Source: Saxidomus purpurata (Eukaryota > Mollusca > Bivalvia > Venerida > Veneridae). From it: 64,000 bases of DNA. Made by a program: the position numbers and the translations under genes. Position 1 is the stretch's first letter. Every line of letters starts with the position of its first letter. Below the pieces are notes generated by a model, which saw only the letters and a program-made list of their open reading frames with translations, did not search any database and had not been told where the DNA came from. Location: assembly GCA_022818135.1 (NCBI GenBank), contig JAFMSR010000015.1, positions 30,342,193 through 30,406,192 on the forward strand, in the 5' to 3' direction. Of this stretch, positions 23,031-37,295 are shown piece after piece.

Positions 23031-24800
23031 GTCCGTCGGTAATTCAATTGATCGATTAGTAAATGAATGAATTAATCAGTTAAGTACTAAATCTTGCGGT
23101 ATATATGTTATGAAAGTAATTGCATGAAACAAGGTACATGTAGCACGCAAAATGCTTCATACTACATTGTACCTGCTGCGAATAATGGGATTTATTATTG
23201 CAATGTGTAATGTCATAATGGCGTTCCATACAATATAGAACTGACGACATCAAATAATGCTTTTATTAATGACAAAAAATCGAAATTTCAAAGAGATAGG
23301 ATTTTATTTCTTTATGAATTACTATGAATTATTAGGCTGTAGAATTAATTGCCTTGTGTTATCAGATGAGGGGTAAATGTTTCCAGTACCTTAGTACAAA
23401 GTATCACCTTTTATCACTTGCAATTTGTGTATATTGTTCAGAGACAGTGAAAGAGTGCAGTCATGACAAAAAGTAAATGTTAGTTGTATTAATATAATAT
23501 GACAGATGTTTCCGCTGGTTAAACTGTGGGATTAGGTGCAGACTTTTATATTGCAGTCTGATCAAACTATACTACAGACATAGTTAATTGATTTCCAGTC
23601 ATTACTTTTGGTAGATGCACGTGGAAACAGGAACTATATTATATATTACTAAGCTCAAAATCTTGATTTCATCTAAGATTTACAAACCAAAATCAAGTAC
23701 AGATCGTTTTATCATTGGAAAGCTTATTTTAAAGTAAAAAAGAAATAAGTATCAAGGATTTTTGCCATGACAATCGAAGCTCCGTGTCGTTAAATTCATT
23801 ATAACATTTACAATGTACTGACATCAGCAGTTGTATCCGCCTTTGTCCTAAATTCTATTTGTAGAAGTTCTGCCTCATTTTTTTCTCATTGTTTCCATTG
23901 TCCGTGTCGTTACAGTCCGAAAATAGTTAAATAGTGAATAAATATAAATAATAGAATTAAATAGAAAACCCGCTATGAAAACTAATTCAGCATGGTAACA
24001 TAATAATACTTATTTGTAGTTTATTTTAATGGCGTTGCCGCGCAAAATCTTGACAGTATGTGAAACTATTTAAGTTTGAGACCAAAAACTTGAGAAAATA
24101 AAACTTTAGTTATACTGTGCGCTCGTCAGGAAGTACAAACGTATTGTTTGATAAGGACATAGATCCAAGCAGCCTATGCCGGCGGAAAAAAGATGCGTAA
24201 ACGTTGATTGAATAAACGAGCATATACAATCTGATACGTAACAGCTTGATGTATTATTCCTAGACCCGGTCATTCTAGCCGGGCAAATAGCCCATTCCCA
24301 TACACTTTTGTGAAAAGTGAACATAAACCAGCATCATGACCAAATATATTGATATAAATCACCATCCAATGAAATTAGATCGCAGTCTATCAATATTGTA
24401 CAGTACGCAAGAAAAATCATATAGGACGAATTCGGAACAAATGAAAATAGCCTCGAATTTTTCGTGCAGATATAACTTTTCTGGCCTCCATTGGTCTGTA
24501 TCTTGAAACTCTTGATCTATGTTTATTAGACAGTGTTTTCATGAAAATATTTTTATGTCTGATGCAATATATTACCCAAAATAGGTAAATTTCTTTTTCC
24601 GAGAACAAGGAAATTTTTAATTTTGAGGAATTGGACTCTCGGATCAGTTAGTGGCAAGTAATTATGTCTTGGTTGTTGCTGTATTTCAGTCAGTGTTTTA
24701 CAGACGGGTAATTTAAATAGCAATCCTTCTTGGGAAGAACCAGTTTTACAACCTTTTTATCTGTAAGAAATTACTAACTTTGGCACATAAAGAGACATGG
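23031..24800. other. Intron sequence, nothing recognised
   Basis: AT-rich sequence with short frames only. Confidence 0.45.
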
Positions 24801-24804
24801 TATG

Positions 24805-24885
24805 TAACAGGGTTCGAACCAATGACCCTCAATTAATAAGAGGTCTCTGTTACTGTAACCACTTGACTACGGAAGCGGTTAATTT
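24805..24885 (-). repeat. tRNA-like sequence with A- and B-box
   Basis: On the minus strand TAGTCAAGTGG (24859-24869) fits the pol III A-box and GGTTCGAACC (24811-24820) the B-box, at tRNA-like spacing. The anticodon arm has a nine-base loop and the acceptor stem does not close, so it is a tRNA pseudogene or SINE head. Confidence 0.5.
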
Positions 24886-27800
24886 GGCCTCTGTGACCAG
24901 TTTGAGCAATCTATACTTTTGTATAGATTATATGTAATCTTGATCTGCGAACAGTTTACTGTTTGCAGTGAGTGTTTCTACATTTTTATCCAGTTAACAA
25001 ATGTGAAAATTGTCAACGATTTATTTACTGGCTCTCGCGGAAAAATTAAACAAATATTTTTCTCTCAAGTTTTGAAGAGAAGCCGGAGGAATTCGAGAAA
25101 AACAACAGTTTAATACAATCATATTGTTGCGTGATAGCATAAGAACTTTTTCAATATAAATCAGTTTTTGAATACGCATTTCTTCACATGTGAATTTAAC
25201 ACTTAACACGTCCCAGGAGGCTTTGTAAACGTTAAAAATTGTATGGCAGAAATTCCTTATTATTATTCGAAATATTGATGTGTCGCTTACCTACTAAATA
25301 TATTTCTCATTTACTTTAATATGTAGCAGTATTTCAGATTATTTCAAAACAGGGACATAAAGCATCCAGTAATGCAAAACAGACCTCGATAAACATGTAT
25401 TCTCTAACGTTAGCTTGTCAGTTTGGAAAGATTTGCCACAAAACACCGAACAGCTTTATCATTTAACATATTTTAAATCTATTTTATGAAACAATTATAA
25501 TACTAAGTCAAGGTTGAGTACGTAACGTGTCAAGTCATATTACGAAACCTGTGTACATGTATATATACGAACGTGAAAATGATCTTATGTAGAGTAGCAT
25601 TTTCTCTTTGTTTTGATGTACAGTTTCACATATTTTTCTTAAAATATGTTTCCATGCAGTCAGAATGAATCAGTTACACAATGAATATAATTATTACGCT
25701 AGAAATTGTAAGAAATATCAACATCGGGTATATGTATCCTTGGATAATATACAAGATTTACAATCATGCCTTTTTGTAAGCAATGAAAATAATGAATATA
25801 ACTACCATGGCTATCTTGCAGCTATATTTTAGGCTCAATTCTGGAATCGACAATAGAAGACCTTTGGGAGTTCAAGATACTATATTTATCTACGATTGGT
25901 TTGGGTAGAAATGATATAATACAATCTGTACCTAATATTATGTATATCTTTAAAGATCACATGGTAAAAATACCAGGTATCACATCAACATTGGTTTCAT
26001 TATTTCACGCGAGTCAGTTTTACTCATTTACTCTAATACATTATAACTAAAAGAAGTAACATTGTCAACACATAGCACACATGCAAAGAAGTGGATAATT
26101 AAACAGTAAAACAAAAGTTAAATCGAAAAGGTCGCTAATTGTGAGTGAGCTAAAAAAACTGCCATAACAAAGAAAGCAAGATTCTGGAAAGGCGTACAAA
26201 GGTACGATCAATAAAAGAAAGTTTAAAATCAGTTATCATCCAAAATTAGATTTGGGAGGAATTGATCCGACACCTCTCCACACATTATGCAATACGTTTT
26301 ACCTGATTCCTACCAATCACAACATGCAAACAGATATATCTTGTGAAAACTAATTAAATGATATACACATGTATCCAGTTAGTAGATAAACGATGGTTCG
26401 GGCAGCGACCAATTTCCATTCTCAATTGGAAACTGATAGTAAATTAGAACCCCTCCCTTGACAATTCAGTGAGTTAGTTGATTTCTTTTTCTCGAAAAAC
26501 TTGCGGAAAATTTGTAGAAATTCAACAGTATGTCAAATTTGCTGTTAAGTGAATACTCTGTAGCCTGGTATGTTTTACGACATCCTAAATCCTAAATATT
26601 TCAAGCATTATTACAAATTTATCAAGACAGGGACATTATTTTTTATCATTTATTCTGCGGAAGATTAATAAAACTGAACGAAGAACATATTGTTTGGGAT
26701 TTGAAGATCAGGCTTTTAATTAAAAATAGTTCATGTATCAGGTGGGTTAATAAAGAGTCGGGTGCCTTTATGCACGTGATGCTGGTTAAATACAGATTTT
26801 TTCGCGCGTGCACAGTCGATATAGTCCTGTACTGTAGAGTTCCCCTCAGTATATTTCTGCCTCCTACTTCGAAATTTTATACTGTCATAAATCAAAACTC
26901 TTGTCTACAGATTGTATAAAGATAAAAACAAAATCTAAAATAGGTACAAAATAATTATGTTGTAGATAGTGGTTTACTTACCCGCTGGTTTGTTGAGCTA
27001 GTGCTAGCACGTGTGTATCGGATGGCACGGTATCGTTAAATAATGCCGTGACAGTATTTTAGTGTTTGCAACAAGATAGGTTCGAGCCCTTTTACTGACC
27101 ACGACTCTATGTTAGGAAGTTGGCATTATTTTAACGGAGAATAACTTGTTTTTAATACAGGTCCTTCGGATGAACTACAAGCATTACTCGTCTGTAGAGA
27201 AAGTACTAAAATGATTGGAACGAGAGAATACACATGCACATGTGTAAATGCTTACAGGGAATTAAGTCTTGCGTACCATACATGAGCATCATATAAAGCA
27301 TAATAGTACATACATACCGCATGTAAAGGTCGAGGTCACGCTAGGTTTGAAGTCTATGAAATGCGGCTGCATACAACTTTTATGTTTCATGTCTCGTCTT
27401 GTCGACTCAAGTTAGTTCACCCTTTTAAAAAGCATAATTCGCTCTTTGTAACAATATTCGAAGGTAGGTCGTGCGCATTACGTTATGTCACATAGAAATG
27501 TAAAGAATGTGTTACTCCTTCCACAGGAATTAGGATGATGTTTTGATACTTTAATGTTGCATTTTGGATGAGCAGATATCCCATAATACTCCTCTCTGTC
27601 AATATTGTTGCCGACAGTAAGCACTTTCTTGACTTACCGAGTGTCAAGGTCTCGTGCTAGCCGTCGTGTCTGCTCAATTTTGATGTTATATTAGAAAAAA
27701 AGATTTATTCGCAGTTCGTTGTCTCTTTAATAGATACGTTGCGTGTGAAGTGCATACGTGTACATATTTTAGACTGTATGTCTGCATATACTTTGACTGT

Positions 27801-29180
27801 ATACTCAAATTACTTCCGAAATATAAGAAAACAAGATACAAATTGGCAATGATTCTAGACAGAAAGAGCTACATATTCCGCCCTGTTTCATCCCTTTGCA
27901 TAATAATATAATTGCCTTTCAAGAGAAATGTTTTGGGGAAACCTTGATAAACATTTAATCAAACTAAGCTGTTTAAAAATCTAAATAAGACTAAGACAGT
28001 AGACAGGAGAACGGCCTGTGTCGCGTTGATAACCTTGTAGCTCTAGCTCCGGTAAGTAATTGAAAATATCAAGCAGTATGAATCCCGAGATCAATACGAG
28101 ATTTTCTCTGCCCAATCATGCTTTGATTGGCATGTTCGTTTTCAATTCTTACTCACTATAGCGTGGGTGATGGCTTTTTCCAAAAGAAAATCGCATTTCT
28201 TTTCATCTATAGCCAGCGAATTTTCATTCAGCCAAAAATCCGTATTCTTTGGTACGGAAAAATTAGATTTTTTTTATTGTTTTGAAAAATATTAGCTTCG
28301 CCTACTTAGGCATGAACCCCTGGGAGAAAAGTGATAACCGAGCTAATCCAGAATACATTTCTTTGAAGTTATAATATAGCTTCTTTTTCAAAAATCAGTA
28401 AACACCAGTTTTAATTTTTCTTATGGCGTCATAAAGACTTAACGATATATTTTTCTTTAATTTGCGAGACACCAACTGAAAGAAAGATGGAGTTTCTCTG
28501 ATTTTAGAAATGTGAAATTGGTTTTTGTTAGAAATGATACATGCTGTAATAAAATGTATCTGTTAACATATTAAAGTTTTTTATCTTAAATTTTACTCAT
28601 TGTATCAATGCAGGAAACATTTCTTCTCCTTGGAGAATTCACTTCAGTTCAGTTAGAATTCACGTCTTAGTTAGAACAAGATGCTGTCTTTCAACCAAAC
28701 ACAAATTGAACGTATAGGAATTGCTGTTTTGTCCTCGGAGTTGCCATAACATTTACATTTCTCAGCAACAGATAATTACTCTACAACTGAAGTTATTAAA
28801 GTGAAGAGAAAGGCCACTGTTTTAGCGATCTAGTCTAGATATAAGAATTAAAACTTAAACTTTGCCTTAAATATCACCGCCTCTTTAAACATGATTGTTT
28901 CAGGGTAACACCTACTATAACCTCGCGTCTCTTATCAGACCTGTTAAATACATTATACCATTTAATTGGGGCTTTAAACTCACGCTCATGTTTTTTTCTT
29001 TCTGTTAAGCACAGTGATTACTTGTAGAATAGGCGAATTTTAGGTTTTTGGTCTCCAACTATATACAAATGTAATGGAATATGTATACAAATTATATATT
29101 ATGGAAAAACGAAAAAAAAGTGAAACGCCTTGAGTTCATAAACGTTTCCGTTTGACAGGCCTGAAGTTTTAGCTTACACG
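24886..29180. other. Intron sequence, mostly unrecognised
   Basis: A weak plus-strand tRNA-like fragment lies at about 26985-27105 (B-box GGTTCGAGCCC at 27081-27091). Nothing else is supported. Confidence 0.4.
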
Positions 29181-29770
29181 ACCACGAAGTGCTCAAAGGT
29201 GACCTGTTGTGATCGCCCTCCGTCTGTTTGTTGGTTGTCTGTCTGTCCCTGTCTGTTTGTCCACACTTGACTTGTTCACACTCAAGAGGTCGCATTTTAT
29301 TTACAAACTGCATAAAAATTGGTCAGAATGTTCACCTCAGTGACTTCTAGTTCAAATTCGAATTTAGGTTACCTTTTGACAAACTAGAGCACACTGTCAA
29401 ATGTACGTTCTCTAGAAGCTACACATTTAACATTCGTTATTTGAATCGGTCAGAATGTATATCTCAATGATTTCTGTCAAGTTTGAATCTGGGTTACTAG
29501 GTGACACGGTCATATAAAAGTTGTTTACTCTATATGCAGTCCACATTTATGAACCAATCATCATGAAAATTGGTCAGATTGTTTGTCTCGATGATCTTTA
29601 AGTCAAGTTTAAATGCGGGTCACAACTAAAGCACCGGGATCAAGGCAAATAAAAAGCTTATGGACACTCTAGAGGTCACATTTTATGTCCAGTCATCGTT
29701 AAAATGGGTAGGAATGTTTGTCCCGATTATCTCCGTTTGGTCACATTGGGTAACACATTAGGTTATGCGC
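29180..29770 (+). repeat. Dispersed repeat with ~120-135 bp tandem units
   Basis: After a 'CCGTCTGTTTG...CTGTCTGTCC' head, the phrase 'aaaattggtcagaatgt.. ..tc..tgat' recurs at about 29316, 29447, 29567 and 29702. Units are degenerate. Confidence 0.55.
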
Positions 29771-30632
29771 CTGAGTGAGCGATATAGTGTCATAATGTCC
29801 CAATTTTTCTATGTTTATCCCGTAGATCATTAAAAAAAAATCCGTTTACTCCTGTAGTTTGGGGTTAGTGCGTAAGTGACAGAATTGCAACCACCACGGG
29901 TGACGCCCTGCGAGTGTCGTACAAGGACTACTAAATAGTTTTAACACTTAACGATATTCATGCATATTGCATTTTTATAGAGCATATGACCTTGGAAGTC
30001 GATGCGCTATAAAACACCATTAATCAATTCGTTCAATTTTTTCAATATAACTTTACATACTATGTACTAATTACTTTTTTGAACAGAATTGACAGTTCCC
30101 GTAATATGACGATTTGTCATTTTGGTAGAACGAAGCAACTGCAAAATTTGATATCTATTCTTCTGTAACGAAAACGTAAAAACGTCAACTTCTGTTCATT
30201 CCTGATGATGAAAAAATGATATCAACTAATAAATCTATGAAAATTCTACTTACTTGCATTATTTTTACGCAAAACTATTTACACGTGAACTGATACGCAA
30301 ACGTATTCGACGATTTGAGTCGACACTTTTTGTGTGTGAAAAATTGGTATTCTTTACTTAATTAACGTTCATTTTGGTGAGCTTGTAGTAATTTCATGGA
30401 TGTCAGACCAGTTTGTACATACCTTTATGTGCAATTGCTGTACAGAATATTACCTTGCATGCAAAAGTTTAACCAAAGTTAATTGTCAAGATATTTCAGT
30501 TTAACGATTGTTCACGGAGTTATTGCCCTTTGATTATTTTTTCATGTTTCTTCGTGTCCGCTCTGTATCTCAACAAACTCATGCTTGAATTCAACAAACA
30601 TTCATGACATGCTTCACTTTTAGGCCTTTTTA
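29771..30632. other. Intron sequence, nothing recognised
   Basis: No supported feature. Confidence 0.4.
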
Positions 30633-31053
30633 GCTCGACTTTTCTATGAAAAGGGGAGCTATCCTACACTTTTTGACTAGACTGTTCGAGATATTACTTT
30701 GAAAGTTGGAATACTTGTTTACCATCATGATCCCAAAACATGGGCAGGAGAAGGTAATTCTGTCAAGGATTTTATATGAATTATGGCCCTTTTTGACTTA
30801 GAAACTCAGTTAAAATTTTCATTCTTGTCCACTTGTTGACTTAACCATTTGAGATATTACTTTGAAAGTTGGAGTACTTATGTACCATCATGAGACCTAT
30901 CTGTAAGCAAGAGAAGATACTCTGTGAAAATGTTTCTTGATTTGTACTTAGAAATTCCTAGTTAAAGTCTTGTGTGCCCTTAACTGTCAAAGTTTTGTTT
31001 TATTGGCAAGCACTAAAAAAGTCGAGCGCGCTGTCCTACTGACAGCTCTTGTT
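30633..31053 (+). mobile_element. Short Helentron-like element (421 bp)
   Basis: Left end GCTCGACTTTT (30633-30643) is complementary to AAAAGTCGAGC near the right end. The hairpin GCTGTC-CTACT-GACAGC (31030-31046) and TCTTGTT follow. The interior holds two diverged units ('gagatattactttgaaagttgga.tactt') and differs from copies A and B, so this is a sister subfamily sharing the termini. Confidence 0.75.
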
Positions 31054-31559
31054 ATAGGGTCCTCTTTCGCACAAAAACTTTGCCAATGCGGGGGATTTGC
31101 CATGTCGATACGAATCCTGTTATTCATGTACATTTGTATGTAACTGTACAAAATAAGAATTTTCTCTTATACTGGTATAACTGTAAAAGACAGGGAATTC
31201 TTCCCGGTGATCTAATACACTGTAGATACACCTTTTAGATTGCTGACGTACATTCTTATATTTTTCTACCAGCATCAGATGGAAATCAAACGCAGATTTA
31301 GGAATCTTCATAAAATTAACGAGCGTTGTGGGATTATGTATTGTAAACCTGATATTTAAATATACCAGACAAAAGAAAGAAAAGGAATTGTACGACAATA
31401 AATCACTTAGAATTGATAGAAGATAAACACACAACGGAAAACCTCCAAGAATAGAGATTCATCTGAACGAAAATTTGCAATGCTAAAACTCGTGATAAAT
31501 TATGAACACTTGTAACATTTTACAGAGAATAAAGCTATATATACTTGTTTACGAAAGTA
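31054..31559. other. Intron sequence, nothing recognised
   Basis: A 104-codon minus-strand frame (31120-31434) has no recognisable motif and is not called. Confidence 0.4.
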
Positions 31560-33300
31560 TTTTGGTAATAATCTTGAAAATATTGAACCCCCCCAATAAA
31601 TTTGTGCTATGTGAGGCAACACCCCCCCTCCCCCGCCCCAAAACCGATTTGAAGCTTTGCTTGCATTAGTTTTAGATAAAATGGGAAGAGGAAACACTGA
31701 TAGCATAAATTTTATTCATGTTTCTCAAAATACGTAAATAAAATTCGTTTTTGTAGCAATGTAAATGGAACAATTTGTGGAAGTATTTGCCAATTATTGT
31801 CGAGGACAACCTCATACTTGAATGAATTGTGTTTATGGCCTGGTAATTAAAATGTTAATGACAAAATGGTTTATTTTGATTTGAAAAATCCTTTCCGTCC
31901 TTTTTGCATGTAGTTTTAGATATTTTTTTTTGTTTTTTGTCATTAATGGAAAGATTTGCAAATATACACCCCCAATGATAGCACATACGTTTGAGAAAAA
32001 AACCCATTCATCCGGTTGTCTTTAAAATACGTAAACAAAAGCCTTCCTTCCCCAATGTTTTCCAGAGTCCTTCCATTTCCAGAGTAATTGGATAAGGCCA
32101 TCAAATTTCTTGTTTTTGCTTGAATCGGTTTTTAGCCCGCTTATTCAAAAAAAAGGAAAACTTTTCCCCCCCCCCCCCCCCGGCCGCGGCCGGGGTGTCG
32201 GCCGCCGCCGGCCCCCCCGTGGGCGTCGTTGGTTATTTTTTCATAAGTCAAATATCTTGAATATATCAAAGGTATTGACTTGAAACTCAAACTATATGTT
32301 TACCATCAACATCTTCACCTGAGGAACAACCCCATAACTCTGTTTTGATTTTTGACAGATTTATGCCCCTTTTTAACTTAGAAATTTTGGTTAAAGTTTT
32401 TTTTGAATACTATCAAAGGTGTTGACATGAAGAAATATGGGTTACACAACAAACACCCGAAAAAAAACCCCCACAACCTCTTATTTGCAAATTTTTTTTT
32501 ATCTTTCGTCCTTTTTAGAAAGTCCCTTCCCCCCCCCCCCCCCTTTAACTTAATTTGGTTAAGTTTTTTTTATCATCTTGTAAGGACTAATATGTGTACC
32601 ATCAACATCTACACCTGAGGAAAAAACCCCAAAAACCCGTTTTTTTTTTTTGAAAGATTTAATAATTTATTGATATATTACTAATATTTATAATGTATGA
32701 ACAACCCCCCCCCCCCCCCCCGCAATCTAAGAAATAAAAGTTTTATTTTGCACAAACTCAAGTATACACCCTCAAAATGATCCCACATAACTCTGTTTGA
32801 GCGGACAGACAAATGCCTTTTTCTTAGGTTTTGGTTTTTTTTGTAAATTCAAATCTTAACTAAGCTTGAACTCAAAATATATGTTTACCTTCAACATCTA
32901 CACCTGAGGAAACACCCCATAACTCTGTTTTGTGTTGCCCTTTTTTACTTTAATGTTTTGTTAAAGATAAAATACTATCGAAAGTTTTTATCTTCAAAAA
33001 TCCCCCCAAATTGTTGATCATAGACATATTTATCTCATTGTAACTTATAATCCAAGCTAAAATGGAAATACTCAAAATGGCTTTCTTTTATGTCATATTA
33101 TGCATCCGAGCCGTAATGTTTTTAATTTTAAAAATTAAATTTTTAAAAAATAAAAAAAATTTTTTTTTTATTTTTTTAGATCAGTATTTCTTGATTATCC
33201 CCCTCCCCTCCAGTTGTTGCAGATCCAGAGTAATTGGATAAGGTCATCAAGATAATTTCTTAGTGTTCTTTGCATTGAATCGGTTTTTTTTTCTGAAACT
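31560..33300 (+). mobile_element. Corrupted copy of the A/B-type element, probably poor consensus
   Basis: From about 32132 the order of features follows copies A and B: a damaged left end (CCCGCTTATTCAAAAAAAAG for GCTCGACTATTCGAAGAATA), a GC-rich tract replacing the CGGCGT repeat, core units, then the right part. It is riddled with homopolymers (C16 at 32166-32181, C15 near 32529, C17 near 32705, long T and A runs) and deletions. The phrase 'agagtaattggataaggYcatcaa' occurs both before (about 32081) and after it (about 33226). The pattern looks like sequencing or assembly error rather than natural decay. Confidence 0.6.
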
Positions 33301-35269
33301 GAACACATTTGTAATAATATGACATTTTATTGCTGCCAAAGCTTCACCCAACTATCTTCTCTATCACCTAAAGAGCACAAGTGCCCATTTTAATGATAGA
33401 AAAATGTCTAACTAACACTACCTGAACAGTCTTTAATGTAACAAGTAACAACGTTTTTAACGTATACCTTTCTGTTATATTCATTATCAAAAAAAGTGCC
33501 ATAAAAAAAATCATAGTTTTAGAACAAATAGTGCGCTCTCTCTATAATAAATTATGTACTTTCGATAATAAAATATACGTACCTTGCATATTTTCTCGTA
33601 AAAATAACGATCAATTTGTCGGTTAAACACATTTCATGCTAATTTTAATTGCTACAAGTACTTGTAACATTTAACATATTATGACCAGTTGCTGGCTACG
33701 TTGGATGAACAGTTATTTTGCATTATGTGTGTGTGTGTGTTTCATATCGGACATTTGACAGCCTCTAAACAAGTTGTATGAATAGAAACATGCTTCTGTT
33801 AAGTAGTTTGGCTTAAAGTGAATACGTTCTTATTAATTTGTTACACAATAGTGTCGCTCCTGATTTTGAAAGAAGAGAGAAGCCGCAATTGGTGGCCGTT
33901 CATTTGGTGCAGTATGTTTTATTCATTTCTCATTCTCCTGAGATTTGAACTTGTGTTTTGCATCTGTATGGTGGAGTCGCATGATATATATGTTTTGGTT
34001 GCAATGATGCATTTTATTTATGATGATGTAGATTTTGTCTGCCTTCTGACTGAATTCTGTGATTTGTTTTCGTAAAATTTGAAAACTAGGATCTTGGTAA
34101 ATACCTTCGGTTGTAAGCTTTATTCCTTTTCATATTACTTTTATTTACATCACCTGAACTACTATTTGCGTGATTTTAAATCTACTCTGAATTTAATACT
34201 CGAACATTATTCGTCTTTCAAAAATGAGGATTAACAGAAATGGGGAATCAATACGACAAGCAGGAATTCAAAGTCAGTTTCACAGCATACTTGAAGAATC
34301 ATGTTTTCGAACGTATTTTTGAGATGATGCTCATTTTCGGTTTTTGGCAAATGGTAATGACACCAATGGCAGAGAGTAACAGTTTATATTTGAAACTTCA
34401 GTAAGCCAACTGTAAACATGTCAAAATACAGTAAACGAAGTACGATGAATCGATACTTGGGTACAAAATGTAGCTAATACTTGTGTTTTAAAAACCTGAC
34501 GTTAGTTAAAGATCTTGTTCTTGTATCATAAATAAATACATATATACATAGTCCCAAGAGAATAATGGCCGGTTGTATCTAAACCAAAATCAAAGTGACC
34601 TGAATTTAGTAGTATTTACGCCAAGATTTTGAACAGAATATGATATCCAGAAAGCAAAGACCTTTCTTCATAGATCATTTTATAATTCTATTGAGACTGA
34701 CTTCTTAAACGATTTTCTGTCTGCTAACTTAAAAATATCGGTTACATAACAGACCTAAATATATGTCTTTAGATCTTTGTGTGTGAAATCAAATAAAAAA
34801 CAATCGAAATACGCGCCATTGAAAATAGATACTAGTTAAACTTCCTAGACAATCGGGGTGGCGTTGGAGCGAGAACTTGAAGTTAGAAGAAAAAGGGACA
34901 CGTACAAGAGCTATTAAAGCTGTATTATTCATCATTAATGCCAAAGTAAAACAAATACAATTTTCAAAAAAGATAGATCATTAGGCTGAAATAAAGACCT
35001 TTTAGTATTATTGGACTCAATAAAACTGGTTGCTCAAGACTGCTATTCGGCCGCAAGACATATTTACAAGAGACACTATGTATAGAAAATGAAAATAATA
35101 TCTGGCAAGAAAATATTGTTGTTATAGATTCTTTAAAGGATAATTTTAAACCTAGCCAACAGCTTGAACAAGAAGGACCTTGATGCAGATTGATTTTGAC
35201 CATATTTACTACCCTGTATTATTAAACTATCAAAGATCAGTGATTGGTTCAAATAGCTTCTAGGGTATT
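33301..35269. other. Intron sequence, mostly unrecognised
   Basis: Contains a short (GT)n tract at about 33727-33741. Open frames at 33818-34075 and 34964-35203 lack motifs. Confidence 0.4.
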
Positions 35270-36078
35270 CCCGTCCGTCTGTCTGCTTAACCAGTTATAA
35301 AGTCCTTGCTCGACAGGATGCATATTTATGATGTTTAGTCGTGCATATAATTTAATGCTTTAACGTCAAAGGTGACCCATAGGTTATTGTTTGAAATGTT
35401 TTTTTCCTGAAATATAGACATTATAAACTAACTATACTTATTTACCATCATTACCTCCATCTACAGACGAGAGTACATAACTCTGTGAAAGTTTTTGTAA
35501 GAATTATGCCTTTTATACTTAGAAATACATTGAATATGGGTAAAATTCACTTATTGATTTAACCCTTTGAGATATTGCTTTGAAACCTTATCATTACCCC
35601 CATCTTTAGACAAGAGAAGGTAACTCAATCAAGGATTTTATTTGAATTAGGCCTATTTCAACTTCGAAATTTAAACTTTCATTCTTGTCCACTTGTTGAC
35701 TTAACCATTTGAGCCTTAACTTTGAAAGTTGTAATACATATTTACTTATGTACCACTCATTATAGCACCTATCTGTACATGGAAGCAAAAGAAGATAACT
35801 CTGTGAAAATGTTTCTTCATTTGTTCTTAGAAATTCCTAGTTAAAGTCTTATGTGCAACTGGAATGCTCACATGTCATTAATCACGTGAAGTATTAATTT
35901 AAAACTTTGCTGTAGTATTCAGGGATATCAAACAATTAAGTTTGATAACTCTTGACTTAATATCTTGCTACTTGTGGCCCTTGTTAGTACATATCTTTGT
36001 TTTTTTTACGGACACATTTTGTTTTATTGCCAAGCACTGAAAAAAGTCGAGCGCGCTGTCCTACTGACAGCTCTTGTT
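35270..36078 (+). mobile_element. Helentron-like element, 5' end degraded
   Basis: Right end AAAAAGTCGAGCGCGCTGTC at 36041-36060 with hairpin GCTGTC-CTACT-GACAGC and TCTTGTT ending at 36078, the same subfamily as 30633-31053. The interior repeats 'cttgtccacttgttgacttaaccatttgag' style units. The left boundary is approximate. Confidence 0.6.
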
Positions 36079-36208
36079 ATAACACTTTTATATTCTCTTA
36101 AATGGTGTACATGTAGGCATCCTAAATCTTTCATATTGCTGATGATAGATATGCCAAAATAATACATAGAGTCCTTGTATACCAATTATTTTTGTGCATA
36201 ATAACCTT

Positions 36209-37236
36209 GTTTTTATGCCCCCGAAGGGTGGCATATTCAAATCAGATTGTCCGTCTGTCTGTCCGTCCGTACATGCCCAGTAGACATTACGGGGATAAGA
36301 TTTGAGTACAACTTAGGATTGTGAGGTTCTTTGAGTTCATTTCGTCATCATAGGGCTAAAAATGGTATTGTGGGATTTAATAATTGTATTGTGGGGTTGA
36401 AAAAGATCAAAGAAAGATCAAGGGGATAACCTCACAAAGTCTGTCTGGTAAGTTTGTCCGTCTTTCTGTCCGTGAGTCCGCCCTTACATTTTTCGTTTCC
36501 GGACTGTTACTTTGTAATTTATTGAATGATTTTAAAATATCTGGGCACAAACATTCAGCGTTCTTACCTCAAAGGTCAAGGTCACACTAAGATATTTATA
36601 AGGAAACATTTGTGTCCAAGCTGTAACTTTGTCATGCATGGAAGGATTGTGAAATAACTTGGCACAAATGATCAGCACATCTAGACGATGTGTCGCGTGC
36701 AAGACCCATGTCCATACCTCAAAGGTCAAGGTCATACTTAGAGTTTCAAAGTAACAGAATCCTGTATATATGCACACATAATTATTTCGTGTCCGGACTG
36801 CAACTTTGTCATGCAGTGAAGGATTTTGAAATAACTTTGCACAAATGTTCAGCACATCAAGGCAATATGTCGCGTGCAAAACCCACGCCCCTACCCTTAA
36901 AGGTCAAGGTCATACTTAGAGTTTGAAAGTAACAGAATCCTGTATATATGCAAACATTCGTGTCCGGACTGTAACTTTTTCATGTATTTATTGACTATAG
37001 AATGGCTTTGCACAAATGTTCAGCACATCAAGACAATGTGTCGCGTGCAAGACCAACGTCCCTACATCAAAGGTCAATGTCACATTTTGAGTTTAAAGGT
37101 AATGGAATATTGTATGCATTGTAACTCTGTCATGCATGGAGGGATTTTAGAATTACATTGCACAATTGTTGAGCACATGGAGAGGACACAGACTGTGAGA
37201 CACCTCTTTCGCGGGCATTCGTCACTTATGAGGGAC
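36209..37236 (+). repeat. Dispersed repeat with 171-177 bp tandem units ('ATGCCCCCGAAGG' family)
   Basis: Starts TTTTATGCCCCCGAAGGGTG followed by a CCGTCTGTCTGTCCGTCCGT run. Units share GTGTCCGGACTG, AACTTTGTCATGCA, GCACAAATGTTCAGCACATC, TGTCGCGTGCAA and TCAAAGGTCAAGGTCA. GTGTCC anchors at 36612, 36789 and 36960 give periods of 177 and 171. It ends near 'gagggacagcttgtt'. Short frames inside are repeat by-products. Confidence 0.7.
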
Positions 37237-37295
37237 AGCTTGTTGACAGCTTCATAAACAGTTAGTTCTTTATCACAATACTGTTATTTTGATAA

